Positions 18,888 through 26,976 of a stretch of 64,000 nucleotides of DNA are shown here, in pieces. Source of the stretch: Pseudomonas sp. P818 (GTDB taxonomy: Bacteria > Pseudomonadota > Gammaproteobacteria > Pseudomonadales > Pseudomonadaceae); contig NZ_ATKM01000005.1 in NCBI RefSeq assembly GCF_000418555.1, positions 248,001 to 312,000 of the forward strand, written 5' to 3'. Within the stretch, counting starts at the first letter, position 1, and the number at the start of each line of letters is the position of its first letter. Under the pieces are notes generated by a model. The model did no database searches. It saw only the letters and a program-made list of their open reading frames with translations, and was not told the origin of the DNA. A program made the translations under genes and the position numbers.

Positions 18888-19703
18888 TCAGCGTTCGATG
18901 GGCGTATCGGGCAGGTTGCCCCATTCCGACCAGGAGCCGGCATAGGCCTTCACGCGCGGATAGCCGAGCGCCTTGGCCACCACGTAGCTGAAGCCGGAGC
19001 GGCGATGGGTCTGGCAATGGGTGATCACTTCCTTGTCCGGCGTGATGCCCAGGCTTTGCAGGACTTCGGCGATATCCGTGCGGATACGCATGCCGCGTTG
19101 CGGGTCCATGCCCGCAGTCCATTCGAAGTGGGTGGCGCCGGGGATGTGTCCGCCACGCGCCGAACTCAATTTCTCGCCGCGGTATTCGTCCGCACCGCGT
19201 ACATCCCAGATGGCCAGGTCGGCAGCACCCAGGCGCGCTTGCAGGTAGTCGCGGGTGGCGGTCGGGGCGTCGCTCAGAGTCAGCGTCACTTCGCTGCGTG
19301 CCACTGTGGGCACGTCCTGGCTCAATGCCAGTCCGTCAGCGATCCAGGCCTGCAGACCGCCGTTGAGAAAGTGGTAGCGCTGATGGCCTATCACGTCCAG
19401 CAGCCATATAAAACGGCCCGCCCAGGGACCGCCCTCATCGTCGTAGACCACGTAGGTGGCGTACGGATGATGGCCGATATCGGCGAACAGGGCTTCGAGC
19501 TGCGCGCGCTCCGGCAGCAGGCCGGGGGCAGGCGGCTGGCCAAGTTGCGTGCGCTTGGCATCCACCCAGCGCGCGCCGGGTATGTGACCAGCGGCGTAGC
19601 GCGCTGCGCTGCTCAGGTCGAGCAGGATCAGATCGGCCGCATCCAGGCGTTCGGCCAGCTCGGCCGGCTCGATCACCAGCGGTAGATTGTCGAAGGCGGA
19701 CAT
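18888..19703 (-). CDS. rhdA: thiosulfate sulfurtransferase (rhodanese)
   Basis: A 271-residue two-domain rhodanese that transfers sulfane sulfur from thiosulfate to cyanide or other acceptors. The active-site loop CQTHRRS has the catalytic Cys230, the same position as in the Azotobacter vinelandii enzyme, and the N-terminal domain lacks a catalytic Cys as expected. ATG 19703 follows GAGG at suitable distance and gives MSAFDNLPLVIEP; a longer frame from 19799 would overlap the neighbouring HDOD gene and adds a poor N-terminus. Confidence 0.95.
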   Translation of the reverse strand: MSAFDNLPLVIEPAELAERLDAADLILLDLSSAARYAAGHIPGARWVDAKRTQLGQPPAPGLLPERAQLEALFADIGHHPYATYVVYDDEGGPWAGRFIWLLDVIGHQRYHFLNGGLQAWIADGLALSQDVPTVARSEVTLTLSDAPTATRDYLQARLGAADLAIWDVRGADEYRGEKLSSARGGHIPGATHFEWTAGMDPQRGMRIRTDIAEVLQSLGITPDKEVITHCQTHRRSGFSYVVAKALGYPRVKAYAGSWSEWGNLPDTPIER

Positions 19704-19753
19704 GGCGGCCTCTTCGTGTGAAAAGAGGTCGATTGTAGCGGAAACGGAACTGT

Positions 19754-21277
19754 TCAGCGCCCGCGTCTGGAAAAGCTGCCCAGCGCGCGCTCGATGCACT
19801 GCACGGTCTTGGCGAAGGCCTGCAGGCTGACGTCATTGAGCGGTTGGCCGCCCTGGTCGGCCACGACCAGCATCACCACTCGGCCATTGCTGGCCACGGA
19901 ACGCAGCAACAGGTGTTCGCTGGGGAACAGGGCCTTGAGATTGCCCGGCAGTAGGGCGGAAAACTGCGCCATGTTACTCGGCGTGATACGTAGCTGGCCT
20001 GGCTCGGCGAGCAGGCGCTTCAACACCTGGCTCTGTGCCGGGTCGAGGCTGAGGCTCGCTGCGCTGGCATCGAGGCCGGCCTGTTGCTGGGTCTGCAGGC
20101 GGGTGTGCTGGCGGTCGGCGAGCAGCAGCAGGATACGTTTCAGGCCGCAGGCTTGCAGCGCATCGCGAGCGCATGCAGTCAACTGTGGCACGTTGGCGAA
20201 GCTGCTGGGATCGGCCAGCAGGCGCGCGCAGTGTTGGCGCCAGACGGCGAGGTCGTCGCGCTTTGGCGGTGGTGGGGCGCTTACGGCAGGTTTCAGGCGA
20301 TGGGCGTCCCACGGCCAGATCAAGGCCTGGGCAGGATGCCAGAGCGCTGTGTCGTTGATCAGGCGGGCGCTGCTGACGGCGTGCTGGTGCACTTCCTGCT
20401 GCAGCTCGCTCAATGGAATCTGCAGGTACAGCCCGGTCAGGCGCTGCCAGCGCAAGCTGTGTGCCGTGTCCCAGGCGTGGTGCGCCGATACCGCCAGGCC
20501 GTTGGCCAGCAGCACGCAGTTGCTTGGCTGGGTGAGCCAATGGCGCAGGGGCGTGTCCTCGTCGAGCATCTGTTGCTGATGCAGCGGATGTTCGTTGTCG
20601 CGGGCGATGTGCAGCGCCTTGACCAATTGCCGACGGTCACGCTCCAGCAGGCGATAGCCGCGGACGATCCACTCCGGCAGGCGCCAGCGTTCGGCCAGTT
20701 TCAGGCAGAGCTGGATCAGGCTGACGCCCAGCAGGTCCTTCTCAACGGCCGCGGGGCGCTCACCCTTGAGCAGTACACGCTGCTCCCAGGCTTCCAGCAG
20801 TTGCGGATGGGCGCACAGCAGCGGCCAGATCGGTGCGAGAAACAGCAGGCTGCAACCATGCAGTTCGTTCCACAGGCGCGCCAGGCGTGCGCCAAACAGG
20901 CCGCGCGCCTGTTGGCTGGCGTGCTGGCTGATCAGCAGGATCTGGCGAAACGCTTGGGGTATCTCGCTCTCGGGCAATGCAGGCGCCTGGCTGAGCAACG
21001 CTTCACAGCGGCTCAGGCCCAGTCGTGACAGTGCGGTTTCGACGCTTTCTGCCGGATCGCTGAGGCTGTTGCTCGACTGGTTGGCTTCGCGCAGCACCTG
21101 CAAGGCGAAGGACGGGCTCGACTCGATCGCCTCGGCAATTTCGCGCCAGGTACGGCGGCTGTCACCCAGAATGCGGCGGATGCGCGCATGCTGCTCCTGC
21201 TCGATCGGCAGTGGCAGTTTGCCCAGGAACTGTACCCAGGCGTCCAGAGTGCGTGGCAAGGACTTTGACGTCGGCAT
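19754..21277 (-). CDS. HDOD-domain signalling protein
   Basis: A 507-residue cytoplasmic protein. Residues about 15-270 match an HDOD domain (RRTWREIAEAIESSPSFALQVLREANQ, then a helical body), a relative of HD phosphohydrolases that lacks the metal-binding HD pair and acts as a signalling or scaffold module. The C-terminal 170 residues look like a divergent GAF-type sensory domain (inference). It sits divergent from motAB, a common setting for motility-linked HDOD proteins, but no partner can be named. ATG 21277 is chosen by the family-like N-terminus; the ribosome site is weak. Confidence 0.8.
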   Translation of the reverse strand: MPTSKSLPRTLDAWVQFLGKLPLPIEQEQHARIRRILGDSRRTWREIAEAIESSPSFALQVLREANQSSNSLSDPAESVETALSRLGLSRCEALLSQAPALPESEIPQAFRQILLISQHASQQARGLFGARLARLWNELHGCSLLFLAPIWPLLCAHPQLLEAWEQRVLLKGERPAAVEKDLLGVSLIQLCLKLAERWRLPEWIVRGYRLLERDRRQLVKALHIARDNEHPLHQQQMLDEDTPLRHWLTQPSNCVLLANGLAVSAHHAWDTAHSLRWQRLTGLYLQIPLSELQQEVHQHAVSSARLINDTALWHPAQALIWPWDAHRLKPAVSAPPPPKRDDLAVWRQHCARLLADPSSFANVPQLTACARDALQACGLKRILLLLADRQHTRLQTQQQAGLDASAASLSLDPAQSQVLKRLLAEPGQLRITPSNMAQFSALLPGNLKALFPSEHLLLRSVASNGRVVMLVVADQGGQPLNDVSLQAFAKTVQCIERALGSFSRRGR

Positions 21278-21315
21278 ATTGGCTCGAGTCGAACTGGCTT
21301 TTGACCATAAGTGGC

Positions 21316-21342
21316 TATAGTCTGGCGTATAAGTTCCGATAA
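21316..21342 (+). promoter_or_regulatory. sigma-28 (FliA)-type promoter of motAB
   Basis: TATAGTCT (21316-21323), an 11-nt spacer and TCCGATAA (21335-21342) match the flagellar sigma consensus TAAAGTTT-N11-GCCGATAA at 6 of 8 and 7 of 8 positions with the exact spacing. It lies 54 bp ahead of the motA start. This would place the stator genes in the late flagellar class. Confidence 0.7.
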
Positions 21343-21396
21343 TTAGAAGGGTTGTTTTTAATAACCCATCCACTGGGCTCTGCAAGCGTTTATTTC

Positions 21397-22248
21397 ATGG
21401 TAAGAATCATAGGAATCATTGTTGTTTTTGGCTGTGTACTCGGTGGGTTCATACTCTCGGGTGGCAAGTTCATGGCATTGGTCCATCCCTTCGAGGTTCT
21501 GATTATCGGCGGTGCGGCGCTTGGGGCTTTCCTGCAAGCCAACCCGGGCAGCATGTTCATGACGGTATTCAAGAAGTCGCTGAGCATGTTCGGCAGCCGC
21601 TTCACCCATACCTACTATCTGGAAGTGCTCAAGCTCTTGTACGAGATCCTCAACAAGAGCCGCCGCGAGGGCATGATGGCCATCGAGGCGGACGTCGAGG
21701 ATCCCAATGCCAGTCCGATCTTCAGCAAATACCCGGCCGTTCTGAAAGACGCGCGCATGACCGCCTTCATCTGCGATTACCTGCGCATCATGTCTTCCGG
21801 CAACATGGCCCCGCACGAGCTCGAAGGTCTGTTCGACATGGAGCTGACCAGTCTCAAGGAAGAAGTGGAGCACCCGGCGCACGCCGTCGCCAAGGTCGCC
21901 GATGGCATGCCGGCCATGGGTATCGTTGCGGCGGTGCTGGGTATCGTGATCACCATGTCGATTCTGGCCGAGGCGGACAATGCGCAGATCGGTGAAAAGG
22001 TGGGGACCGCGCTGGTCGGTACCTTCCTCGGTATTCTCGCTTCCTACGGCTTTTTCGGTCCGCTGTCGAATGCTCTGGAGCATGACGCCAAGGAAGAGCT
22101 GAACCTCTACGAGGCGATCAAGGCGACCCTGGTCGCCTCTGCCTCCGGCATGCCGCCGACCCTGGCTGTAGAGTTCGGGCGCAAGGTGCTGTACCCGGCG
22201 CATCGTCCGAGCTTCAGCGAGCTCGAACAGGCCATGCGCGGCAGCTAA
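21397..22248 (+). CDS. motA: flagellar motor stator protein MotA
   Basis: A 283-residue inner-membrane protein with four helices. The N-terminus MVRIIGIIVVFG, the segment HPFEVLIIGGAALGAF, the cytoplasmic loop NKSRREGMMAIEADVED, and the third/fourth-helix prolines in ADGMPAMGIVAAVLGIV are characteristic of MotA. With MotB it forms the proton-driven stator that turns the flagellum. ATG 21397 gives the length I recall for P. aeruginosa MotA; the ATG 15 codons earlier is not needed. A FliA-like promoter lies upstream, and motB begins 3 bp after the stop. Confidence 0.97.
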   Translation: MVRIIGIIVVFGCVLGGFILSGGKFMALVHPFEVLIIGGAALGAFLQANPGSMFMTVFKKSLSMFGSRFTHTYYLEVLKLLYEILNKSRREGMMAIEADVEDPNASPIFSKYPAVLKDARMTAFICDYLRIMSSGNMAPHELEGLFDMELTSLKEEVEHPAHAVAKVADGMPAMGIVAAVLGIVITMSILAEADNAQIGEKVGTALVGTFLGILASYGFFGPLSNALEHDAKEELNLYEAIKATLVASASGMPPTLAVEFGRKVLYPAHRPSFSELEQAMRGS

Positions 22249-22251
22249 GTC

Positions 22252-23256
22252 ATGGAAAATAACCAACCCATCATCGTCAAGCGAGTCAAGAAGGTCGCGG
22301 GTGGGCACCATGGCGGCGCCTGGAAGATCGCCTTCGCCGACTTCGCTACCGCGATGATGGCGTTCTTTCTGGTCATGTGGCTGATGACATCGGCCACGCC
22401 AGAGCAGAAGAAGGCCATCTCCGGTTATTTCCAGGACCCCATCGGCTTCACTGAAAGCGCCAGTCCCTATGCCATCGATCTGGGTGGCACGCCGACGCCC
22501 GCGCCTGAGCGCACGCTCAACCCGGATATATCCGAAACGCCGGAGAGCCAGCCGGACGAGACGGGCGTCAGCACCGATCAGATCGAAACGCTTGCCGAGA
22601 AAATGGAGCAGGAGCGACTGGAGCTACTGTTGCAGGAGCTGCAGAACAAGGTCGAGGAAAACCCCGAGCTGCAGCGCTTCAAGGATCAGATTCTGTTCGA
22701 GATCACCCAGGATGGCCTGCGCATCCAGATCATGGATGCCGAAAACCGGCCGATGTTCGCCCTCGGCAGCGCCAACCTGCAGCCATACTTCGAGGACATC
22801 CTGCTGGCGATGGCTGACACCATTCGCGCGGTGCCGAACAAGATCAGCATCAGCGGCCATACCGATGCCAAGCCCTTCGCCGGGCGCGGCGATTTCGGCA
22901 ACTGGGAGTTGTCATCCAACCGAGCCAATGCGGCAAGGCGGACGCTGGTGGCTGGAGGGTATCCGGACGAGCAGGTGGCGCGAGTGGTCGGCTACGCCTC
23001 ATCGGCGCTGTTCGATCGAGAGGACCCGTTCAATCCCGTCAATCGGCGCATCGATATCGTCGTGCTGACCAAGAAGGCGCAGCGTGCGATCGAGGGCGAG
23101 CAAGGTGCAAATGGAGAGGCGCCCGCGCAGGGCCAGGCGCCTGCTGAAACGCCCTCAGGTGCGCCTGCCGAGGCGTTGCCGGCCGATCAGCTGCGTGAAC
23201 GCCTGAATATCTTCGAAAGTGGCAATAGCCCGCTCGATCAACTGAACAATCAGTAG
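22252..23256 (+). CDS. motB: flagellar motor stator protein MotB
   Basis: A 334-residue protein with one N-terminal transmembrane helix carrying the proton-binding Asp30 ([18 protein letters not shown]), a periplasmic plug/linker, and a C-terminal OmpA-like peptidoglycan-binding domain ([10 protein letters not shown] ... [13 protein letters not shown]). It anchors the MotA4B2 stator to the cell wall. A Pro/Ala/Gln-rich tail follows residue 290. The stop codon overlaps the converging rsgA stop by 7 bp, so no terminator separates them. Confidence 0.97.
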   Translation: MENNQPIIVKRVKKVAGGHHGGAWKIAFADFATAMMAFFLVMWLMTSATPEQKKAISGYFQDPIGFTESASPYAIDLGGTPTPAPERTLNPDISETPESQPDETGVSTDQIETLAEKMEQERLELLLQELQNKVEENPELQRFKDQILFEITQDGLRIQIMDAENRPMFALGSANLQPYFEDILLAMADTIRAVPNKISISGHTDAKPFAGRGDFGNWELSSNRANAARRTLVAGGYPDEQVARVVGYASSALFDREDPFNPVNRRIDIVVLTKKAQRAIEGEQGANGEAPAQGQAPAETPSGAPAEALPADQLRERLNIFESGNSPLDQLNNQ

Positions 23257-24281
23257 TCGTCCTGCGGCAGGCTGGCGAGGATGTGTCGGTAGCTGGCCAT
23301 GCGCTGTGGCTGTACGCGACCGTCCTCCAGGGCTTGCAGCAGCGCACAGCCAGGCTCGCGGTCGTGCTTGCAGTCGCGGAAACGGCAGCGGCCGAGCAGG
23401 TCGTGGAACTCGATGAAGCCAGCCTCCACATCGTCGCGGCTGACGTGGCCCAGGCCGAATTCGCGGATGCCGGGGGAATCTATCAGCTGGCCGCCGCCGG
23501 GAAAGTGGAACAGCCGCGCCGTGGTGGTGGTATGGGTGCCCTTGCCGGTCAGCTCCGACAGCGCACCGACGCGGGTGTCGACGCCGGGCAGCAGGCTGTT
23601 GACTAGGGATGACTTGCCCACTCCGGACTGGCCGACGAATACGCTGACGTGACCGTCCAGGCGCTTCTTCAGCTGCTCCATGCCATCGCCGTGATGGGCC
23701 GAGACTTCCAGAAGCGGATAGTCCAGCTGACGATAAACCTTGAGCAGGGCGTCCAGCGCCACCTGGTTCTGCTCGTCGATCAGGTCGGCCTTGTTCAGCA
23801 GCAGCAGCGGGCGAATGCCGGCATGTTCGGCGGCCACCAGATAGCGGTCGATCAGGTTGGCGTGCGGTTCGGGCAGGGGGGCGAAGACGATGACGATCTG
23901 GTCGACGTTGGCCGCCACCGGTTTGAGCTGGCCGCGCATGTCCGGGCGGCACAGTTCGCTGTTTCTCGGCAACTGCGCGACGATCACACCGTCGCCCTGA
24001 TTGCCGGGGCGCCAGACCACCTGATCGCCGGTGACCAGGGCCGGCAGGTTGGCGCGAAGATGGCAACGAAACACCTGACCGGCCAACTCGCCCTGCAAAC
24101 CCTCGATTTCCACCTGTACGCCAAAGTGCGCGATCACCAGGCCGGTCTGCTCCGGGCCCAGATCGCCGCCTTCCAAGGCCTCCACTGCACGCGATTCACG
24201 TTTGGCAGCGCGCGCGGCGCGTTCGCCCTGAATCTTTTCGATGCGCCAGCTCTGGCGGCGGTTGAGTTGGCGTTTGGCCAT
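23250..24281 (-). CDS. rsgA: ribosome small subunit GTPase RsgA
   Basis: A 343-residue circularly permuted GTPase that helps late 30S maturation. An OB fold occupies about residues 40-115; the G motifs appear in permuted order NKAD, then P-loop GQSGVGKSS, then DSPG. A C-terminal zinc knuckle ([14 protein letters not shown]) supplies three Cys and one His. The basic N-terminus [18 protein letters not shown] is typical. As in E. coli, orn is a near neighbour, here on the opposite strand beyond the methyltransferase gene. Confidence 0.97.
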   Translation of the reverse strand: MAKRQLNRRQSWRIEKIQGERAARAAKRESRAVEALEGGDLGPEQTGLVIAHFGVQVEIEGLQGELAGQVFRCHLRANLPALVTGDQVVWRPGNQGDGVIVAQLPRNSELCRPDMRGQLKPVAANVDQIVIVFAPLPEPHANLIDRYLVAAEHAGIRPLLLLNKADLIDEQNQVALDALLKVYRQLDYPLLEVSAHHGDGMEQLKKRLDGHVSVFVGQSGVGKSSLVNSLLPGVDTRVGALSELTGKGTHTTTTARLFHFPGGGQLIDSPGIREFGLGHVSRDDVEAGFIEFHDLLGRCRFRDCKHDREPGCALLQALEDGRVQPQRMASYRHILASLPQDDY

Positions 24282-24370
24282 GAAGCATCCGGGGGTGGTG
24301 GAGTGTTGATCGCGGCGAGTTTAGCATGAGCGCGAGGCGGTCATTCGGCTGCCCGAAGCGAGGGGCGTCA

Positions 24371-25165
24371 ATGACGACAGGCGGGGAAAGAACGGTACTG
24401 CGGCTGCCTGTGTTGCGCGCGCTCCTGGCGCAGGGCCTGGCCGCGGCGCTGGTGGTGGTTCTGGTTTATCTGCTGGCGCTGTTGCCTTGGCGTATGTCGC
24501 TGTTTTCCGTCGCCCTGCTGCAGGGAGTGCTGGCCGCTGCCATAGGCTGGCGTCTGGGGCTGTCGCGCTGGTGGCTGTGGATCAATCTGGCGTTTCTGCC
24601 TGCGCTGTTGCTGGCGCAGCGCGCCGATTTGCCGGCCTGGCTGTTCCTGTTGGGCTTCTTGCTGCTATTGCTGGTCAACTGGAACAGCCTGCGCGAACAG
24701 GTGCCGCTGTACTTGAGTGGGCGCAAGGCGCAGCAATATTTGCAGCAATGCTTGAGTGAGCGGGAGCCGACGCTGCGTTTCGTCGATCTTGGCTGTGGTA
24801 CGGCAGGGACGCTGCTGCAGTTGGCCCGGCAGTTTCCGCGCGGGCAGTTCGTTGGTGTCGAAACGGCGCCGCTGCTTTTCGTGCTTGCCTGGCTGCGCTG
24901 CCTGTTTCAGGAGAACTGCAATATCCGCTATCGCAGTCTGTGGCGCACCGAGTTGAGTGAGTTCGACGTCGTCTACTGCTTTCTCTCGCCGGTGCCGATG
25001 CCGCGGCTCTGGTCCAAGGCGCAAGCCGAGATGCGCGCCGGCAGTTGGCTGATCAGCAACACCTTCGATATTCCCGGCGCGCCGGCCGATCAGCTGTTCG
25101 AGATCAACGAGGGGCGGCAGAGTGCGCTGTTTCTCTGGCAGATGAAGGGCGCGGTTATCCGCTAG
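24371..25165 (+). CDS. membrane-anchored class I SAM-dependent methyltransferase
   Basis: A 264-residue protein with about four N-terminal transmembrane helices (residues roughly 18-103) followed by a soluble methyltransferase domain. The SAM-binding motif I, VDLGCGTAGT, is at residues 138-147 and the acidic end of strand 2 is FVGVET. The substrate is unknown; membrane anchoring suggests a lipid, quinone or membrane-protein target (inference). ATG 24371 has GAGGGG 7 nt upstream and is preferred over ATG 24326. Its stop codon overlaps a possible -10 box (TAGAAT) for orn, 30 bp downstream. Confidence 0.82.
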   Translation: MTTGGERTVLRLPVLRALLAQGLAAALVVVLVYLLALLPWRMSLFSVALLQGVLAAAIGWRLGLSRWWLWINLAFLPALLLAQRADLPAWLFLLGFLLLLLVNWNSLREQVPLYLSGRKAQQYLQQCLSEREPTLRFVDLGCGTAGTLLQLARQFPRGQFVGVETAPLLFVLAWLRCLFQENCNIRYRSLWRTELSEFDVVYCFLSPVPMPRLWSKAQAEMRAGSWLISNTFDIPGAPADQLFEINEGRQSALFLWQMKGAVIR

Positions 25166-25195
25166 AATTGGCCCCTGAGCCGAGGAGTCCTGAAC

Positions 25196-25738
25196 ATGCA
25201 AAACCCCAACAACCTGATCTGGATCGATCTGGAAATGACCGGCCTGGAGCCGGAGCGCGACGTGATCATCGAAATGGCCACCATCGTCACCGACAGCGAG
25301 CTGAACGTGCTCGCGGAAGGTCCGGTGATCGCCATTCACCAGAGCGACGATGCCCTGGCCGGCATGGACGAGTGGAATACCCGCACCCATGGCCAGAGCG
25401 GCCTGACCCAGCGCGTGCGCGAGAGCAAGATCGACACGGCGGCAGCCGAGGCGCAGACCATCGCCTTTCTCGAACAGTGGGTGCCGAAGGGCAAGTCGCC
25501 GATCTGCGGCAACAGCATCGGTCAGGATCGTCGCTTTCTCTACAAGTACATGCCGGCGCTGGAAGCCTATTTCCACTACCGCTACCTGGATGTCTCGACG
25601 CTGAAGATCCTCGCCGGCATGTGGGCGCCGGAGGTCAAGGACAGCTTCCAGAAAACCGCCACGCACCAGGCGCTGGACGACATCCGCGAGTCCATCGCCG
25701 AGCTGCGCCACTACCGCGAGCACTTCCTCAAGGTCTAA
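25196..25738 (+). CDS. orn: oligoribonuclease
   Basis: A 180-residue DEDDh 3'-to-5' exoribonuclease that degrades two-nucleotide RNAs, including pGpG from c-di-GMP turnover. The catalytic residues are Asp11 and Glu13 (WIDLEMTG), Asp111 (GNSIGQD), His157 and Asp162 ([11 protein letters not shown]), which correspond one for one to the E. coli enzyme. GAGGAG precedes the ATG by 8 nt. In a genome with FimX and diguanylate cyclases, Orn is needed to clear pGpG. A heptamer repeat region follows. Confidence 0.98.
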   Translation: MQNPNNLIWIDLEMTGLEPERDVIIEMATIVTDSELNVLAEGPVIAIHQSDDALAGMDEWNTRTHGQSGLTQRVRESKIDTAAAEAQTIAFLEQWVPKGKSPICGNSIGQDRRFLYKYMPALEAYFHYRYLDVSTLKILAGMWAPEVKDSFQKTATHQALDDIRESIAELRHYREHFLKV

Positions 25739-25743
25739 AAGCG

Positions 25744-25851
25744 GCCGCAGGCCGCAGGCCGCAAGCTGCAGGCTGAGAGCAAGAGCGGCCGGGAGGCCTT
25801 GCAAAGCTCTGTGCTCATCTTCACGCTGATAGCCTGTAGCCTGTAGCCTGT
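25744..25851. repeat. heptamer repeats between orn and queG
   Basis: Four tandem heptamers of the type GCCGCAG (25744-25771; variants GCCGCAA and GCTGCAG) face three exact copies of AGCCTGT (25831-25851). GCTGCAGGCT on the left can pair with AGCCTGTAGC on the right, so the whole 108-bp segment can fold back. The queG stop codon (25851-25853) begins on the last base of the right-hand array. The region otherwise holds no gene and probably acts as the shared 3' end of two converging transcripts. Confidence 0.7.
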
Positions 25852-26915
25852 TACAGAGCGCCATGTCGCTCCAGGGCCCACGCCACATGCTCGCGCACCA
25901 GCTCCGACGGGTGTTCGCGGCGCGCCTGCAGAGCCTGCAGCACCGGGATGGTGGAGGGCGCATTGCCCAGGCCGACTGCCAGGTTACGCAGCCAGCGCTC
26001 GTAGCCGGCGCGGCGCAGCGGCGAACCCTCGGTGCGGCTGAGAAACTCTTCTTCCGTCCACATGAACAATTCGGCCAGGCCGCTGTTGTCCAGGCCGTGG
26101 CGCGGCTGGAAGTCTCCCTGCTCGGTGGGGCGGGCGAAGCGATTCCAGGGGCAGACGATCTGGCAGTCGTCGCAGCCGAAAACCCGGTTGCCGATGGGCG
26201 CGCGCAGTTCCAGCGGGATCGAGCCCTTCAGTTCGATGGTCAGGTAGGAAATGCAGCGCCGCGCATCCAGCTGGTAAGGGCCAGCGAAGGCGGCGGTGGG
26301 GCAGATGTCCATGCAGGCGCTGCAGCGCCCGCAGTGTTCGCTGCCATGTGGCGCATCGACCGGCAGTGGCAGATCGACGAACAGCTCGCCGAGAAAGAAA
26401 TAGCTGCCGGCCTTGCGATTGAGCACCAGGGTGTTCTTGCCGATCCAGCCCAGCCCGGCCTTTTCGGCGATGGCCTTTTCCAGCACCGGCGCGCTGTCGA
26501 CGAACGCACGATAACCGAACGGGCCGATCTGCTGCTGGATGCGCTCGGCCATTTGTTGCAGGCGTTTGCGGATCAGCTTGTGGTAATCGCGGCCCAGCGC
26601 GTAGCGCGACACGTAGGCCTGTTCCGGCTCGCTCAGGCGTTGGGCCATCTGCGTATCGCCAGGTAGATAGTCCATGCGCAACGACACCACACGCAGCGTG
26701 CCGGGCACCAGCTCCTGCGGACGCGAGCGCTTGTCGCCGTGGGCGGCCATATAGTCCATTTCGCCCTGATAGCCCGCTGCCAGCCAGCGCTTGAGGTGCG
26801 CCTCGTGCTCGCCCAGCTCGACATCGGTGATGCCGACCTGCTGGAAACCCAGCTCGCGCCCCCAGTCCTTGATGGACAGGGCCAGGGCGTCGAGATCGAG
26901 AGGGTGGTCGGACAT
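25851..26915 (-). CDS. queG: epoxyqueuosine reductase
   Basis: A 354-residue cobalamin-dependent enzyme that performs the last step of queuosine synthesis on tRNA. Two 4Fe-4S clusters are visible: CGRCSACMDIC (Cys195, 198, 201) with Cys255, and CDDCQIVC (Cys248, 251) with Cys205 and Cys221. Asp140 in YRAFVDSAPV is the expected catalytic acid. The C-terminal part resembles HEAT repeats. ATG 26915 is used; a longer frame to 27173 overlaps nnr on the other strand. The 61-bp divergent gap to nnr carries a TATAAT box. Confidence 0.95.
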   Translation of the reverse strand: MSDHPLDLDALALSIKDWGRELGFQQVGITDVELGEHEAHLKRWLAAGYQGEMDYMAAHGDKRSRPQELVPGTLRVVSLRMDYLPGDTQMAQRLSEPEQAYVSRYALGRDYHKLIRKRLQQMAERIQQQIGPFGYRAFVDSAPVLEKAIAEKAGLGWIGKNTLVLNRKAGSYFFLGELFVDLPLPVDAPHGSEHCGRCSACMDICPTAAFAGPYQLDARRCISYLTIELKGSIPLELRAPIGNRVFGCDDCQIVCPWNRFARPTEQGDFQPRHGLDNSGLAELFMWTEEEFLSRTEGSPLRRAGYERWLRNLAVGLGNAPSTIPVLQALQARREHPSELVREHVAWALERHGAL

Positions 26916-26942
26916 GAGGCGGGCGCAGGCGGTGGAGGTGGG

Positions 26943-26948
26943 TATAAT
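26943..26948 (+). promoter_or_regulatory. -10 box of the nnr-led operon
   Basis: A consensus TATAAT lies 28 bp upstream of the nnr ATG in the divergent queG/nnr gap. No good -35 hexamer is present 16-18 nt upstream, so activation may need an extra factor or an extended -10. It is the likely start of the nnr-tsaE-amiB-mutL-miaA-hfq-hfl run. Confidence 0.5.
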
Positions 26949-26976
26949 TCTGCCAGACATCCGTCGCGAGCGAGCC

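Noticed and set aside
21301..21333. Sigma-70 promoter TTGACC ... TATAAG ahead of motA
   Set aside because: The spacing (21 nt to TATAAG, 9 nt to TATAGT) is outside the usual 16-18; the sigma-28 reading fits better.
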